Positions 8,251 through 17,068 of a stretch of 64,000 nucleotides of DNA are shown here, in pieces. The position numbers were made by a program, and so were the translations under genes. This DNA is from Chryseobacterium soldanellicola. Lineage in GTDB: Bacteria > Bacteroidota > Bacteroidia > Flavobacteriales > Weeksellaceae. The notes beneath the pieces were generated by a model that saw nothing but the letters and a program-made list of their open reading frames with translations, searched no databases and had not been told where the DNA came from. The first letter of the stretch is position 1. Each line of letters starts with the position of its first letter. Where the stretch lies: positions 434,001 to 498,000 of the forward strand of contig NZ_FNKL01000003.1 of NCBI RefSeq assembly GCF_900100115.1. Reading direction: 5' to 3'.

Positions 8251-9447
8251 TTATTTTGAATGAAATTTATTATACTCTTCAATCATTATATCTGTAAACT
8301 GTTGGGCAATAGGGACAAAATTATAATTATCCACTATATTTTTTCTGGCATTGTGCTTATAAATTTTAAATTCTTCAGCATCCATATTTCCAAATTTTTC
8401 AATAGCGTTCCTAAACTCTTCCATAGAGTTTTCTGAAAATATCAATCCCTTCATATTTTCTGCTCTCGAAATGTTAATTTCATTTTTTTCAAGTATAACA
8501 GGCAGTTCACATGCCTGTACTTCGTAATAGCTCATGCTGCATTGTCTCGGAAAAATAGCCACATCTGCAGTCTGATAGAATTTTGCCAGATCAAAATAGG
8601 TTTGGGTAGGAAATTTGATAATAAAATTTTCAGATTCAGAAAAGATTTTATTTACATCATCGCCGTATTCATCTTTTGGAGGATTTCCTATGATAATAAA
8701 TTTAACATTTTTATCCTTAATATTTATTTTCTTTTGAAGAGATTCTGCCAAGAATTTTCCTCCTTTGGCGGGATCCATTTTTCCTGCATAAATGACAACA
8801 AAGTCATTATCGTCTATTCCCAATTCTCTTCTAAATTCTTTCTTTACTCTTGAATCAGGCTTATAAAATTCTGTATCTGTACCGAAAGATAAAAGTTTTG
8901 TTTTTTCAAGAGGGATATTGTAATGTTTTTGAACAAAATCTGTATCTACTACTCTGATAAGAGGGATATTATTCTTTAAAATCACCGGAGTGACAAATTT
9001 TCTGTAAAATGCCCTAAAATATTCTCTGAATTTGTTTTCGGATGCCATTTCTAGCATATGACAGTCTAACACATAGGGAATATTCATGTTTTTATAATCC
9101 CAAAGAAGTTTCATTCCCGTAACCGTATCTTCATTATGAATAAAAAGGACATCCGGATTAAGGGATTTAATAATTTGATGTACTCCCGGTTTAAAAATTG
9201 CGCGACCACTATAATAGGCATATAATGGATGTCTTATAATTTTTACCCCTGTAGCTTTTTCAAACATTCTATCTTTTTCTTCAATATTATCTTTTCCAAA
9301 AAAAGAGGTAAGAAAAGTTGGAATTTTATCAAGCTCTCCTGTTACAATAACAACTTCGTGGCCTTGCGCTGCCTGAAGTCTTGTGAGTAGATTCACCTGA
9401 TATCCAGCATTAGGATGTACAAAATCTTCAACATGTACAAATTTCAT
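8251..9447 (-). CDS. Glycosyltransferase family 4-like protein
   Basis: 398-residue GT-B protein starting MKFVHVEDFVHPNAGYQ. The frame extends 8 codons further to a TTG at 9469-9471, but the ATG at 9445-9447 lies 1 bp from the stop of the upstream epimerase gene and is preferred. The N-terminal domain has the usual acceptor-side features (ARLQAAQGHEVVIVTG-like segment) and the C-terminal domain carries VIYAGKMDPAKGG, a GT4 hallmark. Probably adds one residue of the repeat unit; specificity unknown. Confidence 0.84.
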   Translation of the reverse strand: MKFVHVEDFVHPNAGYQVNLLTRLQAAQGHEVVIVTGELDKIPTFLTSFFGKDNIEEKDRMFEKATGVKIIRHPLYAYYSGRAIFKPGVHQIIKSLNPDVLFIHNEDTVTGMKLLWDYKNMNIPYVLDCHMLEMASENKFREYFRAFYRKFVTPVILKNNIPLIRVVDTDFVQKHYNIPLEKTKLLSFGTDTEFYKPDSRVKKEFRRELGIDDNDFVVIYAGKMDPAKGGKFLAESLQKKINIKDKNVKFIIIGNPPKDEYGDDVNKIFSESENFIIKFPTQTYFDLAKFYQTADVAIFPRQCSMSYYEVQACELPVILEKNEINISRAENMKGLIFSENSMEEFRNAIEKFGNMDAEEFKIYKHNARKNIVDNYNFVPIAQQFTDIMIEEYNKFHSK

Positions 9448-9448
9448 T

Positions 9449-10525
9449 TTAATAATTTTTAAGTTGTTCAAGAATCAATTCTCCTGATTTTCCATTCCCA
9501 TATAATTCTTTACCAAAATCCTGTTTGATATTTAGTATTCTATGTGCTTTTTCAGTAATTTCCTCCTTAAAAATTTTGGTAAGAATATTGTAACCATTAT
9601 CTACTAACTCTCTCCATTCTGTTTCATCTCTAAGGGTTAAGCACATTTTTTTAAAGAAATATGCTTCCTTCTGCAGTCCTCCGCTATCCGTTATCACAAA
9701 TTTGCAATTATTTAAGCACCAGATCATTTCAAGATATCCTAAAGGCTCAAGAAACATAATATTGGTATAAAAATCTTTATAATCAGGTTTTAAAACCTCT
9801 AATTTTGATTTTGTTCTCGGATGCAATGGTAAAACAATTTTATGTTCGTTCCCAATGACATTGAGGGCATCAAAAATGGTCAGAAGTTTTTCATTATCAT
9901 CTGTATTTTCGGCTCTGTGAACGGTACAAAGCACAAAGCTATCCGGGACCTGCTTATCAAACTTAATTTCATTTTTAGAATAAAAAAGAGAAGCGTCCAA
10001 CATGATATCACCTGTTTTAAAAACTTTTTTATCCTTAAAATTTTCAAAGCCTTCATTTTTAAGATTGTCTATTGCGTAATCTGTAGGGCAAAAAAGGATG
10101 TTACTTAATCTGTCTGTTACAATTCTATTAACCTCTTCAGGCATATTATTATTAAAAGATCGAAGGCCTGCTTCTACATGTGCTAATTTTATATGAAGCT
10201 TGGAGGCTACTAAAGCTCCGGCCAGAGTTGAATTGGTATCTCCATATACTAAAATCCAATCCGGATTTTCTGCTAAAACCACTTTCTCGATTTCGATCAT
10301 CATTTTACCGGTCATTTCACCGTGAAGCTTACTCTGAATATGGAGATTGTATTCCGGTTTTGGAATACTCATTTCATCAAAAAAAACATCAGACATGTTC
10401 TCATCGTAATGCTGACCTGTATGAATTAAAATTTCTTTAACTTCTGGATCGCTCTGAATTATCCGGCTCAAAACTGCAGCCTTAATAAATTGAGGTCTAG
10501 CCCCTATGATTGTTACTATTTTCAT
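9449..10525 (-). CDS. wecB: UDP-HexNAc 2-epimerase (WecB/WbpI type, non-hydrolysing)
   Basis: 358-residue enzyme with the family motifs GARPQFIKA at the N-terminus, GDTNST, HVEAGLRS, MPEEVNR and TDSGGLQKEA. It inverts C2 of a UDP-HexNAc. In a locus that also encodes WbpA-, WbpB-, WbpD- and WbpE-like enzymes, the WbpI role (UDP-GlcNAc3NAcA to UDP-ManNAc3NAcA) is attractive; plain UDP-GlcNAc to UDP-ManNAc conversion, or an FnlC-like role in FucNAc synthesis, are alternatives that sequence reading cannot separate. Its start overlaps the 3' end of the polymerase gene by 29 bp. Confidence 0.88.
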   Translation of the reverse strand: MKIVTIIGARPQFIKAAVLSRIIQSDPEVKEILIHTGQHYDENMSDVFFDEMSIPKPEYNLHIQSKLHGEMTGKMMIEIEKVVLAENPDWILVYGDTNSTLAGALVASKLHIKLAHVEAGLRSFNNNMPEEVNRIVTDRLSNILFCPTDYAIDNLKNEGFENFKDKKVFKTGDIMLDASLFYSKNEIKFDKQVPDSFVLCTVHRAENTDDNEKLLTIFDALNVIGNEHKIVLPLHPRTKSKLEVLKPDYKDFYTNIMFLEPLGYLEMIWCLNNCKFVITDSGGLQKEAYFFKKMCLTLRDETEWRELVDNGYNILTKIFKEEITEKAHRILNIKQDFGKELYGNGKSGELILEQLKNY

Positions 10526-11816
10526 TTATGTATGTATTTTTAACTGTATTTTCTAATGATAAGAAGAGAAAAACAAGAAATCCTCCCCCTGTCACTAGAG
10601 AAGTAAATAAAGATGTATTCATTAATGTGCCTAAAAAAGGTATCAAAATACATATCAGAAATATCTTGTTATAATAAAGGCTGATTTTATTGAAAATAAT
10701 GAAAATACAAAATAAAATAAACGCTGAAAGCAGTATTCCGCCATCTCCAATGGCTGCAATACCATCAGTCGCCCAAAAATTGGCATTTGCATTCATTTCA
10801 TCAGACCAGTATTCTTTACCGACTACCTGTCCTATTGAACTCTCTCCGTATGGATACCCATGTGTAATAGCGTTAATTACATTTATATGAGAATAATGGG
10901 TGTTGGGATGGTCAGTAAAAAATTTATGATAATAATTGGTAAGCAATCCTCCATTTCCTAAAATTCTCATCCAGAACAGGGCAGAAAAAATTGATAAACC
11001 TGTAATTAATGTAATCGTCATTAAACTTATCAGCCCCAGCCCTATTGTAGAAAAGGAATTTTTTAATGATGACTTTATCAGCAGCTTATAAATTCCAAAA
11101 ATAATAAATGGAAATAAAAGGATTTGCTTGTCTGCAGTTGACATGTAGATAATAGTACTCCCAAGAATCGCCGAAAAAAAATAAATTCTTTTTTTCGCAA
11201 AAAGTCCATAAGTAGCACATATAGGGATAAAAACATTGGCTAGCCATGCCCCGCAATAAGCAGTAAATACATCCTGCCCAAGTTGTTGGGTTGCTGATCT
11301 CTGAATATAAACATCTTCATAAGACGCAAAATTAAGGCTTCCTCTGTAAACGAAAGCAATATATGCTGTACATAACCATGTCAGTACTAAAATAACTTTG
11401 AAAGGCTTAATATTAGAAGGTAGAACAAAACTTCCAGAAATTTTAACTCTATCAGCTACAAACAGCAAAGACATGCTCAGCATAAATAAAAATTGAAGAA
11501 ACATTACATAAGATATACTTCCCTCTTTATTATAGAAAAATGTAATAATTATTGGAACATATAAAATATAATAAATAAAAATTGATATAAAACTCGATAT
11601 TTGCTTAATTCCACTATGAAGTGTCACCGGTAAAACTGCCAGTATAAAAGTATAAAGCTCAAGCTCAGGATGGGTAAGTCTAGTATCTATAATATCAAAT
11701 CCTGCATAGAGATAAGCACCATACAGAAATTCTCTATATCCATAAGCGAATAAGAAAGAGTATATGATGGCTATTATAATTTTTGCTATCTTTTTATTGT
11801 AAATTCTCTTAAACAT
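10497..11816 (-). CDS. Wzy-like O-antigen/capsule polymerase (oligosaccharide repeat unit polymerase)
   Basis: 439-residue inner-membrane protein with roughly ten to twelve hydrophobic segments and a larger hydrophilic loop in the second half (around NYYHKFFTDHPNTHYSHIN), the usual Wzy topology. Wzy proteins diverge beyond recognition by motif, so the call rests on topology and position directly after the flippase gene, which it overlaps by 8 bp. It should polymerise undecaprenyl-linked repeat units at the periplasmic face. Confidence 0.72.
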   Translation of the reverse strand: MFKRIYNKKIAKIIIAIIYSFLFAYGYREFLYGAYLYAGFDIIDTRLTHPELELYTFILAVLPVTLHSGIKQISSFISIFIYYILYVPIIITFFYNKEGSISYVMFLQFLFMLSMSLLFVADRVKISGSFVLPSNIKPFKVILVLTWLCTAYIAFVYRGSLNFASYEDVYIQRSATQQLGQDVFTAYCGAWLANVFIPICATYGLFAKKRIYFFSAILGSTIIYMSTADKQILLFPFIIFGIYKLLIKSSLKNSFSTIGLGLISLMTITLITGLSIFSALFWMRILGNGGLLTNYYHKFFTDHPNTHYSHINVINAITHGYPYGESSIGQVVGKEYWSDEMNANANFWATDGIAAIGDGGILLSAFILFCIFIIFNKISLYYNKIFLICILIPFLGTLMNTSLFTSLVTGGGFLVFLFLSLENTVKNTYINENSNNHRG

Positions 11817-13071
11817 GTTTTGATATTTTGAAAGATAGGAATAAAAATAAAATATTAAATATTAATGAATTTAAGCTAAATAATATCAAAGATACCGCAG
11901 GGCTTGAAAAAAAATGGAATCCTAAATATATCATTACTCCTCCAAAAAGTGCATTCAGAAATTGCAACCTCATCAACAATTTCTGTTTTTCTCTTATGTA
12001 AAATATAGTATTAAGGGGTGTTGCTATAAACTCTACCAATAAAAAAATAGAAATTATTCTTGCAAAAATTCCTGCGTCATGCCATTTTTCACCAAATATA
12101 ATTTCAAATAAATATGGAGAAATTATAAACAATGCCAAATAACACGGCAATGACATAAATAACAGTTTTTTAAATGTTGATTTATAAAGCTCTTCACAAT
12201 TTCCTTTTTCTCTTATTTCATCAATTGCATCATTCCTGAAAACATTCGCAATAGAACTTGTAATAACAATATTTGGAAGTCTTAACATTCTATTTGCCAT
12301 AGAAAAAAAACCGACGACAGTTGTACTGTAAAGTACTGAGAATAAAATCGGTATAAATTGCTGACTTGCTGTAAGAGAAAGATCAGAAAAAATCATGTAC
12401 CTTGGAAAAGAATAATATTTCTTCGCAACTATTTTTATATTTCTTTGCTTAATTATATCTTTTAACAGATCCTTTTCTGAAACAAGTAAATAGAAACTGG
12501 AGATAATTACCCCTATTATCAAAGCCCAAATCATTCCGCTTTCAAGATGGATTACACCAAAAAAAATACTGCAAATGGTTGTTAAGATCACCTGAACTGC
12601 ATTTGCAATGGTAATTTTTTTATAATTCTTTTTTCTCTGACACCAATATCCCAATGCAGAATATACGGCAATAAAAAAAATATAAATAGGAGCAAGATAA
12701 GCTTCTCTATGAACTAAAAAGCCCGTCTTATCGTAAACATGAAAAACAGATTTTAATAAAAATATTAGTATCAGATATACTATAGAAACGAATGCTCCTA
12801 TGCAAATTATCAGTTTAATTATTTTTAAAGCCCTGCTATTGCTGCTCGGTAGCCCTACTGCTAGTTCGTATCTTCCTGTGGATAAAACTGCAAAAAAAAT
12901 ACTAAAACTAGTAAATACGGATAAAACCCCGAAATCTTCAACAGAAAACAACCTTGATAAAAATGGAGAAGATATTACAACAATACCCTGGCTTAATATT
13001 GTACCGAAGGCCAGGGTAGAAACATTTCTTAGAAACTTATTTCTAGATATTTCTTTGAGTTTCTTTTTCAA
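11809..13071 (-). CDS. Wzx-type flippase (lipopolysaccharide biosynthesis/MATE-like exporter)
   Basis: 420-residue polytopic membrane protein with about twelve hydrophobic segments. The N-terminal region FLRNVSTLAFGTILSQG, followed by PFLSRLFSVEDFGVLSVF, is the typical start of polysaccharide transporters of the PST/MOP superfamily. It should flip the completed undecaprenyl-PP-linked repeat to the periplasm. It sits 3 bp after the WbpB-like gene and overlaps the polymerase gene, an arrangement consistent with a Wzx/Wzy-dependent pathway. Confidence 0.85.
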   Translation of the reverse strand: MKKKLKEISRNKFLRNVSTLAFGTILSQGIVVISSPFLSRLFSVEDFGVLSVFTSFSIFFAVLSTGRYELAVGLPSSNSRALKIIKLIICIGAFVSIVYLILIFLLKSVFHVYDKTGFLVHREAYLAPIYIFFIAVYSALGYWCQRKKNYKKITIANAVQVILTTICSIFFGVIHLESGMIWALIIGVIISSFYLLVSEKDLLKDIIKQRNIKIVAKKYYSFPRYMIFSDLSLTASQQFIPILFSVLYSTTVVGFFSMANRMLRLPNIVITSSIANVFRNDAIDEIREKGNCEELYKSTFKKLLFMSLPCYLALFIISPYLFEIIFGEKWHDAGIFARIISIFLLVEFIATPLNTIFYIREKQKLLMRLQFLNALFGGVMIYLGFHFFSSPAVSLILFSLNSLIFNILFLFLSFKISKHV

Positions 13072-13074
13072 TCC

Positions 13075-14100
13075 TTAGTTTTTTGAAGAACTCTTCAATG
13101 CATAAATCCGTTCAATAATATCCACTACCTTCAAACCTTCCAATGCATTGGTAGTAATGGTATTTCTTCCTTTTAATACGTCTACTACGTTTTCAATAAT
13201 ATAGTGATGATTAGCTGCAGAACCTTTATAGGCGCCGTAATCATTGCCCGGATTTGTAGGGGCCAGTTCAGGCATTACATAATCTTTTACATTACATGCT
13301 TCCACTTTATCCATATATTGTCCACCGATTTTTACCGCTCCATTTTCTGCGATAATCGTCATAGAGCTTTCAAGGTTTTGATTCCAAACAGATGTTGAGT
13401 AATTTAAAGAACCCATTCCTCCATTTACAAAATCAAAACTTACAAATCCGGAATCTTCAAAATCAGTAAGATTTTTATGATTAAAATCTGCAAATTTCGC
13501 CTGAATATTGGTAAGATCACCAAATAACCAATACATGATATCTATAAAGTGAGAGAATTGTGTAAACAATGTTCCACCATCGAGATCTTTTTTCCCGTGC
13601 CAGGATTCAGGCTTGTAATATCTGTCATCACGATTCCAGTAGCAATTAAGCTGAACCATATATATATCTCCCAGTCTTCCGCTTTCTACCATTTCTTTTA
13701 TCCATGCAGAAGGTGGAGAGTAGCGGTTTTGCATTACGGCAAAAACCTGCTTATGCTTATGAAGTGCCTGAAAAATAAGTTTTTCAGCATCCTGTTTATT
13801 GAGAGCCATTGGTTTTTCAACCACAACATGCTTTCCTGCATCAATAGCTTTATAGGCCTGCTCGAAATGAAATCCGTTTGGTGAAGCAATATTAATGACA
13901 TCTACCTCAATACCAGATTCCAGGAAATCATCCAGGGAGGCAAAAAAAGGAACATCATAGCTTTCGATTCCTAAAACAGATTTATCTTTTACATCGACTA
14001 AAGCCACCAGCTCACATTCGGAATTTCTAGACACCATCTCGGCATGTCTTTTCCCGATATGCCCACAACCGATAACTGCAAATTTAATTTTATCAGACAT
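13075..14100 (-). CDS. WbpB/WlbA-like UDP-sugar 3-dehydrogenase (Gfo/Idh/MocA family)
   Basis: 341-residue NAD-dependent oxidoreductase with the Rossmann motif GCGHIGKRHAEM near the N-terminus and the family signature VEKPMALN around residue 97. Followed upstream by WbpD- and WbpE-like genes, it should oxidise C3 of UDP-GlcNAc uronate to the 3-keto sugar. The P. aeruginosa homologue is known to regenerate its NAD by reducing 2-oxoglutarate, which the aminotransferase step produces; this matters for the neighbouring hydroxyglutarate oxidase gene. Spaced 9 bp from the acetyltransferase gene. Confidence 0.87.
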   Translation of the reverse strand: MSDKIKFAVIGCGHIGKRHAEMVSRNSECELVALVDVKDKSVLGIESYDVPFFASLDDFLESGIEVDVINIASPNGFHFEQAYKAIDAGKHVVVEKPMALNKQDAEKLIFQALHKHKQVFAVMQNRYSPPSAWIKEMVESGRLGDIYMVQLNCYWNRDDRYYKPESWHGKKDLDGGTLFTQFSHFIDIMYWLFGDLTNIQAKFADFNHKNLTDFEDSGFVSFDFVNGGMGSLNYSTSVWNQNLESSMTIIAENGAVKIGGQYMDKVEACNVKDYVMPELAPTNPGNDYGAYKGSAANHHYIIENVVDVLKGRNTITTNALEGLKVVDIIERIYALKSSSKN

Positions 14101-14109
14101 TTGTATTTT

Positions 14110-14682
14110 TTAAATTTTTGAAACTTTATTATTTTCAAGCTTATATTTTTCGCCGCTTTCATCACACACTGCAATACCTTCCTCATTAAAATGAAGACGC
14201 TGGCCAAACTCGCTCATCCATCCCATTTGCCTTGCAGGATTTCCGACTACCAAAGCATAATCGGGAACCTCTTTTGTCACAACAGCACCGGCACCGATAA
14301 AAGCATATTTACCAATATTATGCCCACAAACGATGGTCGCATTGGCGCCAATCGAAGCCCCTGTTCCAACATGTGTCTTTAAATATTCATTCTTTCTGTT
14401 TACAGCACTTCTTGGGTTGATAACATTTGTAAAAACCATTGAAGGACCCAAAAAAACATCATCATCACAAGTTACTCCTTCATATATGGAAACATTATTC
14501 TGAACCTTCACATTCTTTCCTAAAACAACTTTAGGTGAAACCACTACATTTTGCCCAATATTACATTTTTCTCCCAAGATACAATTGGTCATGATATGTG
14601 AAAAGTGCCAAATCTTAGTTCCGGCTCCTATTTCGCAGCCTTCATCTATAACAGCTGTTTCGTGTGCAAAAAAATCCGACAT
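14110..14682 (-). CDS. WbpD-like UDP-amino-sugar N-acetyltransferase (left-handed beta-helix)
   Basis: 190-residue hexapeptide-repeat acyltransferase; the start MSDFFAHETAVIDEGCEIG and the segments GTKIWHFSHIM and TNVINPRSAVNRK match WbpD, which is of nearly the same length. It would acetylate the 3-amino group of UDP-GlcNAc(3NH2)A using acetyl-CoA in the cytoplasm. It lies between the WbpE-like and WbpB-like genes (gaps of 23 and 9 bp), the grouping known from Pseudomonas and Bordetella loci. Confidence 0.9.
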   Translation of the reverse strand: MSDFFAHETAVIDEGCEIGAGTKIWHFSHIMTNCILGEKCNIGQNVVVSPKVVLGKNVKVQNNVSIYEGVTCDDDVFLGPSMVFTNVINPRSAVNRKNEYLKTHVGTGASIGANATIVCGHNIGKYAFIGAGAVVTKEVPDYALVVGNPARQMGWMSEFGQRLHFNEEGIAVCDESGEKYKLENNKVSKI

Positions 14683-14705
14683 GTTTTTTTCTTTATAATT
14701 GATTA

Positions 14706-15830
14706 TTAGTTAAAAAAGTTTTTTATTTCCGATATAATAAAATCTGATATTTCTTTATCAAATTCCGTATGTACGGGAAGCGAAATAACCTCTGTACATA
14801 ACTGCTCGGTAACAGGAAGGCTGAAACCTTCTTCTACATACTGCTGAAAAGCTTCTTGTCTGTATAACGGAAGCGGATAATAGATCATGCTCGGGATATT
14901 TTTTTCACCGAGATATTTTTGTAATTCATCTCTTTTTCCATTTTTAACCCTTAAGGTATATTGATGGAAAACGTGGGTAGAATTATGTGCTCTTTTGGGA
15001 ACCTGAATTTCAGAAATACCGGTAAGATTTTCATCATAATAATCTGCCATTTTATTTCTCGCTTCTGAATATTCATCAAGATGCTTCAGCTTTACTTTAA
15101 GAACAGCAGCCTGAATCGTATCTAATCTTGAGTTGCATCCTAAAACTTTGTGATAATATTTCTTTTGCTGACCATGGTTTGCAATCATCCTTATTTTCAA
15201 AGCAAGATCATCATCATTAGTCATTAGAGCCCCGCCATCTCCATAGCATCCTAAATTTTTTGAAGGAAAGAAAGAAGTACATCCAATATGGCCCATAGTT
15301 CCGGCCTTCACTACTTTTCCGTCTGAGAATGTATAATCAGAGCCCATTGCCTGAGCATTATCTTCGATTACAAATAAATTATGTTTTTCTGCAAATTCAA
15401 GAATCTTCTCCATATCGGCGCTTTGTCCGTATAAATGCACCGGAACAATTGCTTTTGTATTTGGAGTTATATATTTTTCTAAGCCGTTAAGTTCAATATC
15501 AAATGTATTTTCATCTACATCTACCATGATAGGCTTTAAGCCTAAAAGTCCTATAACTTCCGCTGTCGCCACATAGGTAAAAGCAGGGCAGATCACTTCA
15601 TCTCCCGGTTTCAGATCAAGAGCCATCATTGCAATCTGCAAAGCATCCGTACCGTTGGCACAAGGAATAACATGCTTTACATTTAAATATTTTTCAAAAT
15701 CCTGTTGAAATTCCTTTACTGCAGGACCATTAATAAATGCCGTGTTATCAATACAATCCTGAATTCCGGCATCAACTTCTTTTTTTATTTTTTCGTATTG
15801 ACCTTTTAGGTCAACCATCTGAATTTTCAT
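14706..15830 (-). CDS. WbpE-like PLP aminotransferase (DegT/DnrJ/EryC1 family)
   Basis: 374-residue sugar aminotransferase. MVDLKGQYEKIKKEVD and the segment FINGPAVKEF are characteristic of the WbpE/WlbC branch. The PLP-binding Lys lies in FFPSKNLGCYGDGG. It should transfer the amino group of glutamate to C3 of the 3-keto sugar from the WbpB-like enzyme, releasing 2-oxoglutarate. Downstream genes encode the acetylation and oxidation partners; upstream by 38 bp is the L-2-hydroxyglutarate oxidase gene. Confidence 0.9.
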   Translation of the reverse strand: MKIQMVDLKGQYEKIKKEVDAGIQDCIDNTAFINGPAVKEFQQDFEKYLNVKHVIPCANGTDALQIAMMALDLKPGDEVICPAFTYVATAEVIGLLGLKPIMVDVDENTFDIELNGLEKYITPNTKAIVPVHLYGQSADMEKILEFAEKHNLFVIEDNAQAMGSDYTFSDGKVVKAGTMGHIGCTSFFPSKNLGCYGDGGALMTNDDDLALKIRMIANHGQQKKYYHKVLGCNSRLDTIQAAVLKVKLKHLDEYSEARNKMADYYDENLTGISEIQVPKRAHNSTHVFHQYTLRVKNGKRDELQKYLGEKNIPSMIYYPLPLYRQEAFQQYVEEGFSLPVTEQLCTEVISLPVHTEFDKEISDFIISEIKNFFN

Positions 15831-15868
15831 ACTAATTTATGTTTTTTACTTTGAATTTTAGAGATCAA

Positions 15869-17059
15869 TTACTTCTCTATAAGTTCACTAATCTTGTTTC
15901 CTATAGAAAGACATGAAGTAGCAGCCGGTGAAGGTGCGTTTCTGACATGGATGATGTTTCCGTTTTTCACGATATCAAAATCATCAATCAGTGCCCCATT
16001 TCTGTCACAAGCCTGTGCTCTCACTCCAGAACCGCCTGTAACAAGATCATTCTCCTGTATTTCCGGCATAAGCTTTTGTAATGCTTTTGTAAAAGCGGAT
16101 TTTGAAAGAGAACGATGCACTTCTCCCATCCCTGTTTTTCCGTATTTAGCAACAATTTTTCTAAAACCCGGCCATGTAAGGGTCTGCATGGTTTCACTGA
16201 AACTGAAGTCAAAAAACTGATATCCTTCTTTTCTAAAAGCTAATACTGCATTCGGGCCTGCTTCAATATTTCCATCTATCATACGGGTAAAGTGAACACC
16301 CAAAAACGGAAAATTAGGATCCGGAACAGGATAAATAAGATGCTTTACGAGATATTTTTTTTCGTCCTTTATTTTATAATATTCTCCTCTGAAAGGAATA
16401 ATGATCACATCATTCTTTTCATTGGTCATTTTTGTGATTTTATCCGAATATAATCCGGCACAAGAGACAAGCTTCTTTGTTTTAAACTCAGCATTATCGG
16501 TTTTAATAATAATTTCCGAATCTTTATTAATAATGTTTTTTACTTCATTATTAAATTTTATTTCTCCGCCAAGCTCTTCAAAAAGTTCTTTTATTTTTTT
16601 GGCAATTCCCGGATAATCTATAATGCCGGTCTGCGGAACCTTAATTGCTCTGACACCTTCACAATGAGGTTCTATTTCACGGAATTCTTCTCTTGAGAGA
16701 TATTTCAGATCATTAAGGCCGTTGTCTATCCCTCTTTTATAGATATTGTCCAAAAGCGGAAGTTCTTCCTGGGAGGTTGCCACTATTATTTTACCGCACA
16801 AGTCATACTTAATTCCATACTCTTTAGCAAAGTTTATTACAGAATGATAGCCTTCAATACAGTTTTTGGATTTTAAACTTCCTGGTTTATAATATATTCC
16901 ACTATGAATCACACCGCTATTGTGCCCGGATTGATGCAGAGCTACATCATTTTCTTTTTCTAAAATTAAAACTTTAGAATTCGGGTTTTTAAGCTTTGTG
17001 TGATAGGCAGTCGCCAGTCCGACCAGGCCTGCACCGATAATTACGATGTCATAGTTCAT
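15869..17059 (-). CDS. lhgO: L-2-hydroxyglutarate oxidase (LhgO/YgaF family)
   Basis: 396-residue FAD-dependent oxidase of the DAO fold. The ATG at 17057-17059 is preferred to a TTG two codons upstream. Dinucleotide-binding IIGAGLVGLATA is at the N-terminus; HNSGVIHSGIYYKPGS, YPVPDPNFPFLGVHFT, GPNAVLAF and NAPSPAATS are LhgO hallmarks. The family oxidises L-2-hydroxyglutarate to 2-oxoglutarate, passing electrons to quinone in E. coli. It is embedded between the UDP-sugar dehydrogenase and the WbpE-like aminotransferase genes, 9 bp from the former. Inference: it recycles hydroxyglutarate made by the WbpB reaction. Confidence 0.92.
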   Translation of the reverse strand: MNYDIVIIGAGLVGLATAYHTKLKNPNSKVLILEKENDVALHQSGHNSGVIHSGIYYKPGSLKSKNCIEGYHSVINFAKEYGIKYDLCGKIIVATSQEELPLLDNIYKRGIDNGLNDLKYLSREEFREIEPHCEGVRAIKVPQTGIIDYPGIAKKIKELFEELGGEIKFNNEVKNIINKDSEIIIKTDNAEFKTKKLVSCAGLYSDKITKMTNEKNDVIIIPFRGEYYKIKDEKKYLVKHLIYPVPDPNFPFLGVHFTRMIDGNIEAGPNAVLAFRKEGYQFFDFSFSETMQTLTWPGFRKIVAKYGKTGMGEVHRSLSKSAFTKALQKLMPEIQENDLVTGGSGVRAQACDRNGALIDDFDIVKNGNIIHVRNAPSPAATSCLSIGNKISELIEK

Positions 17060-17068
17060 TATCAAATA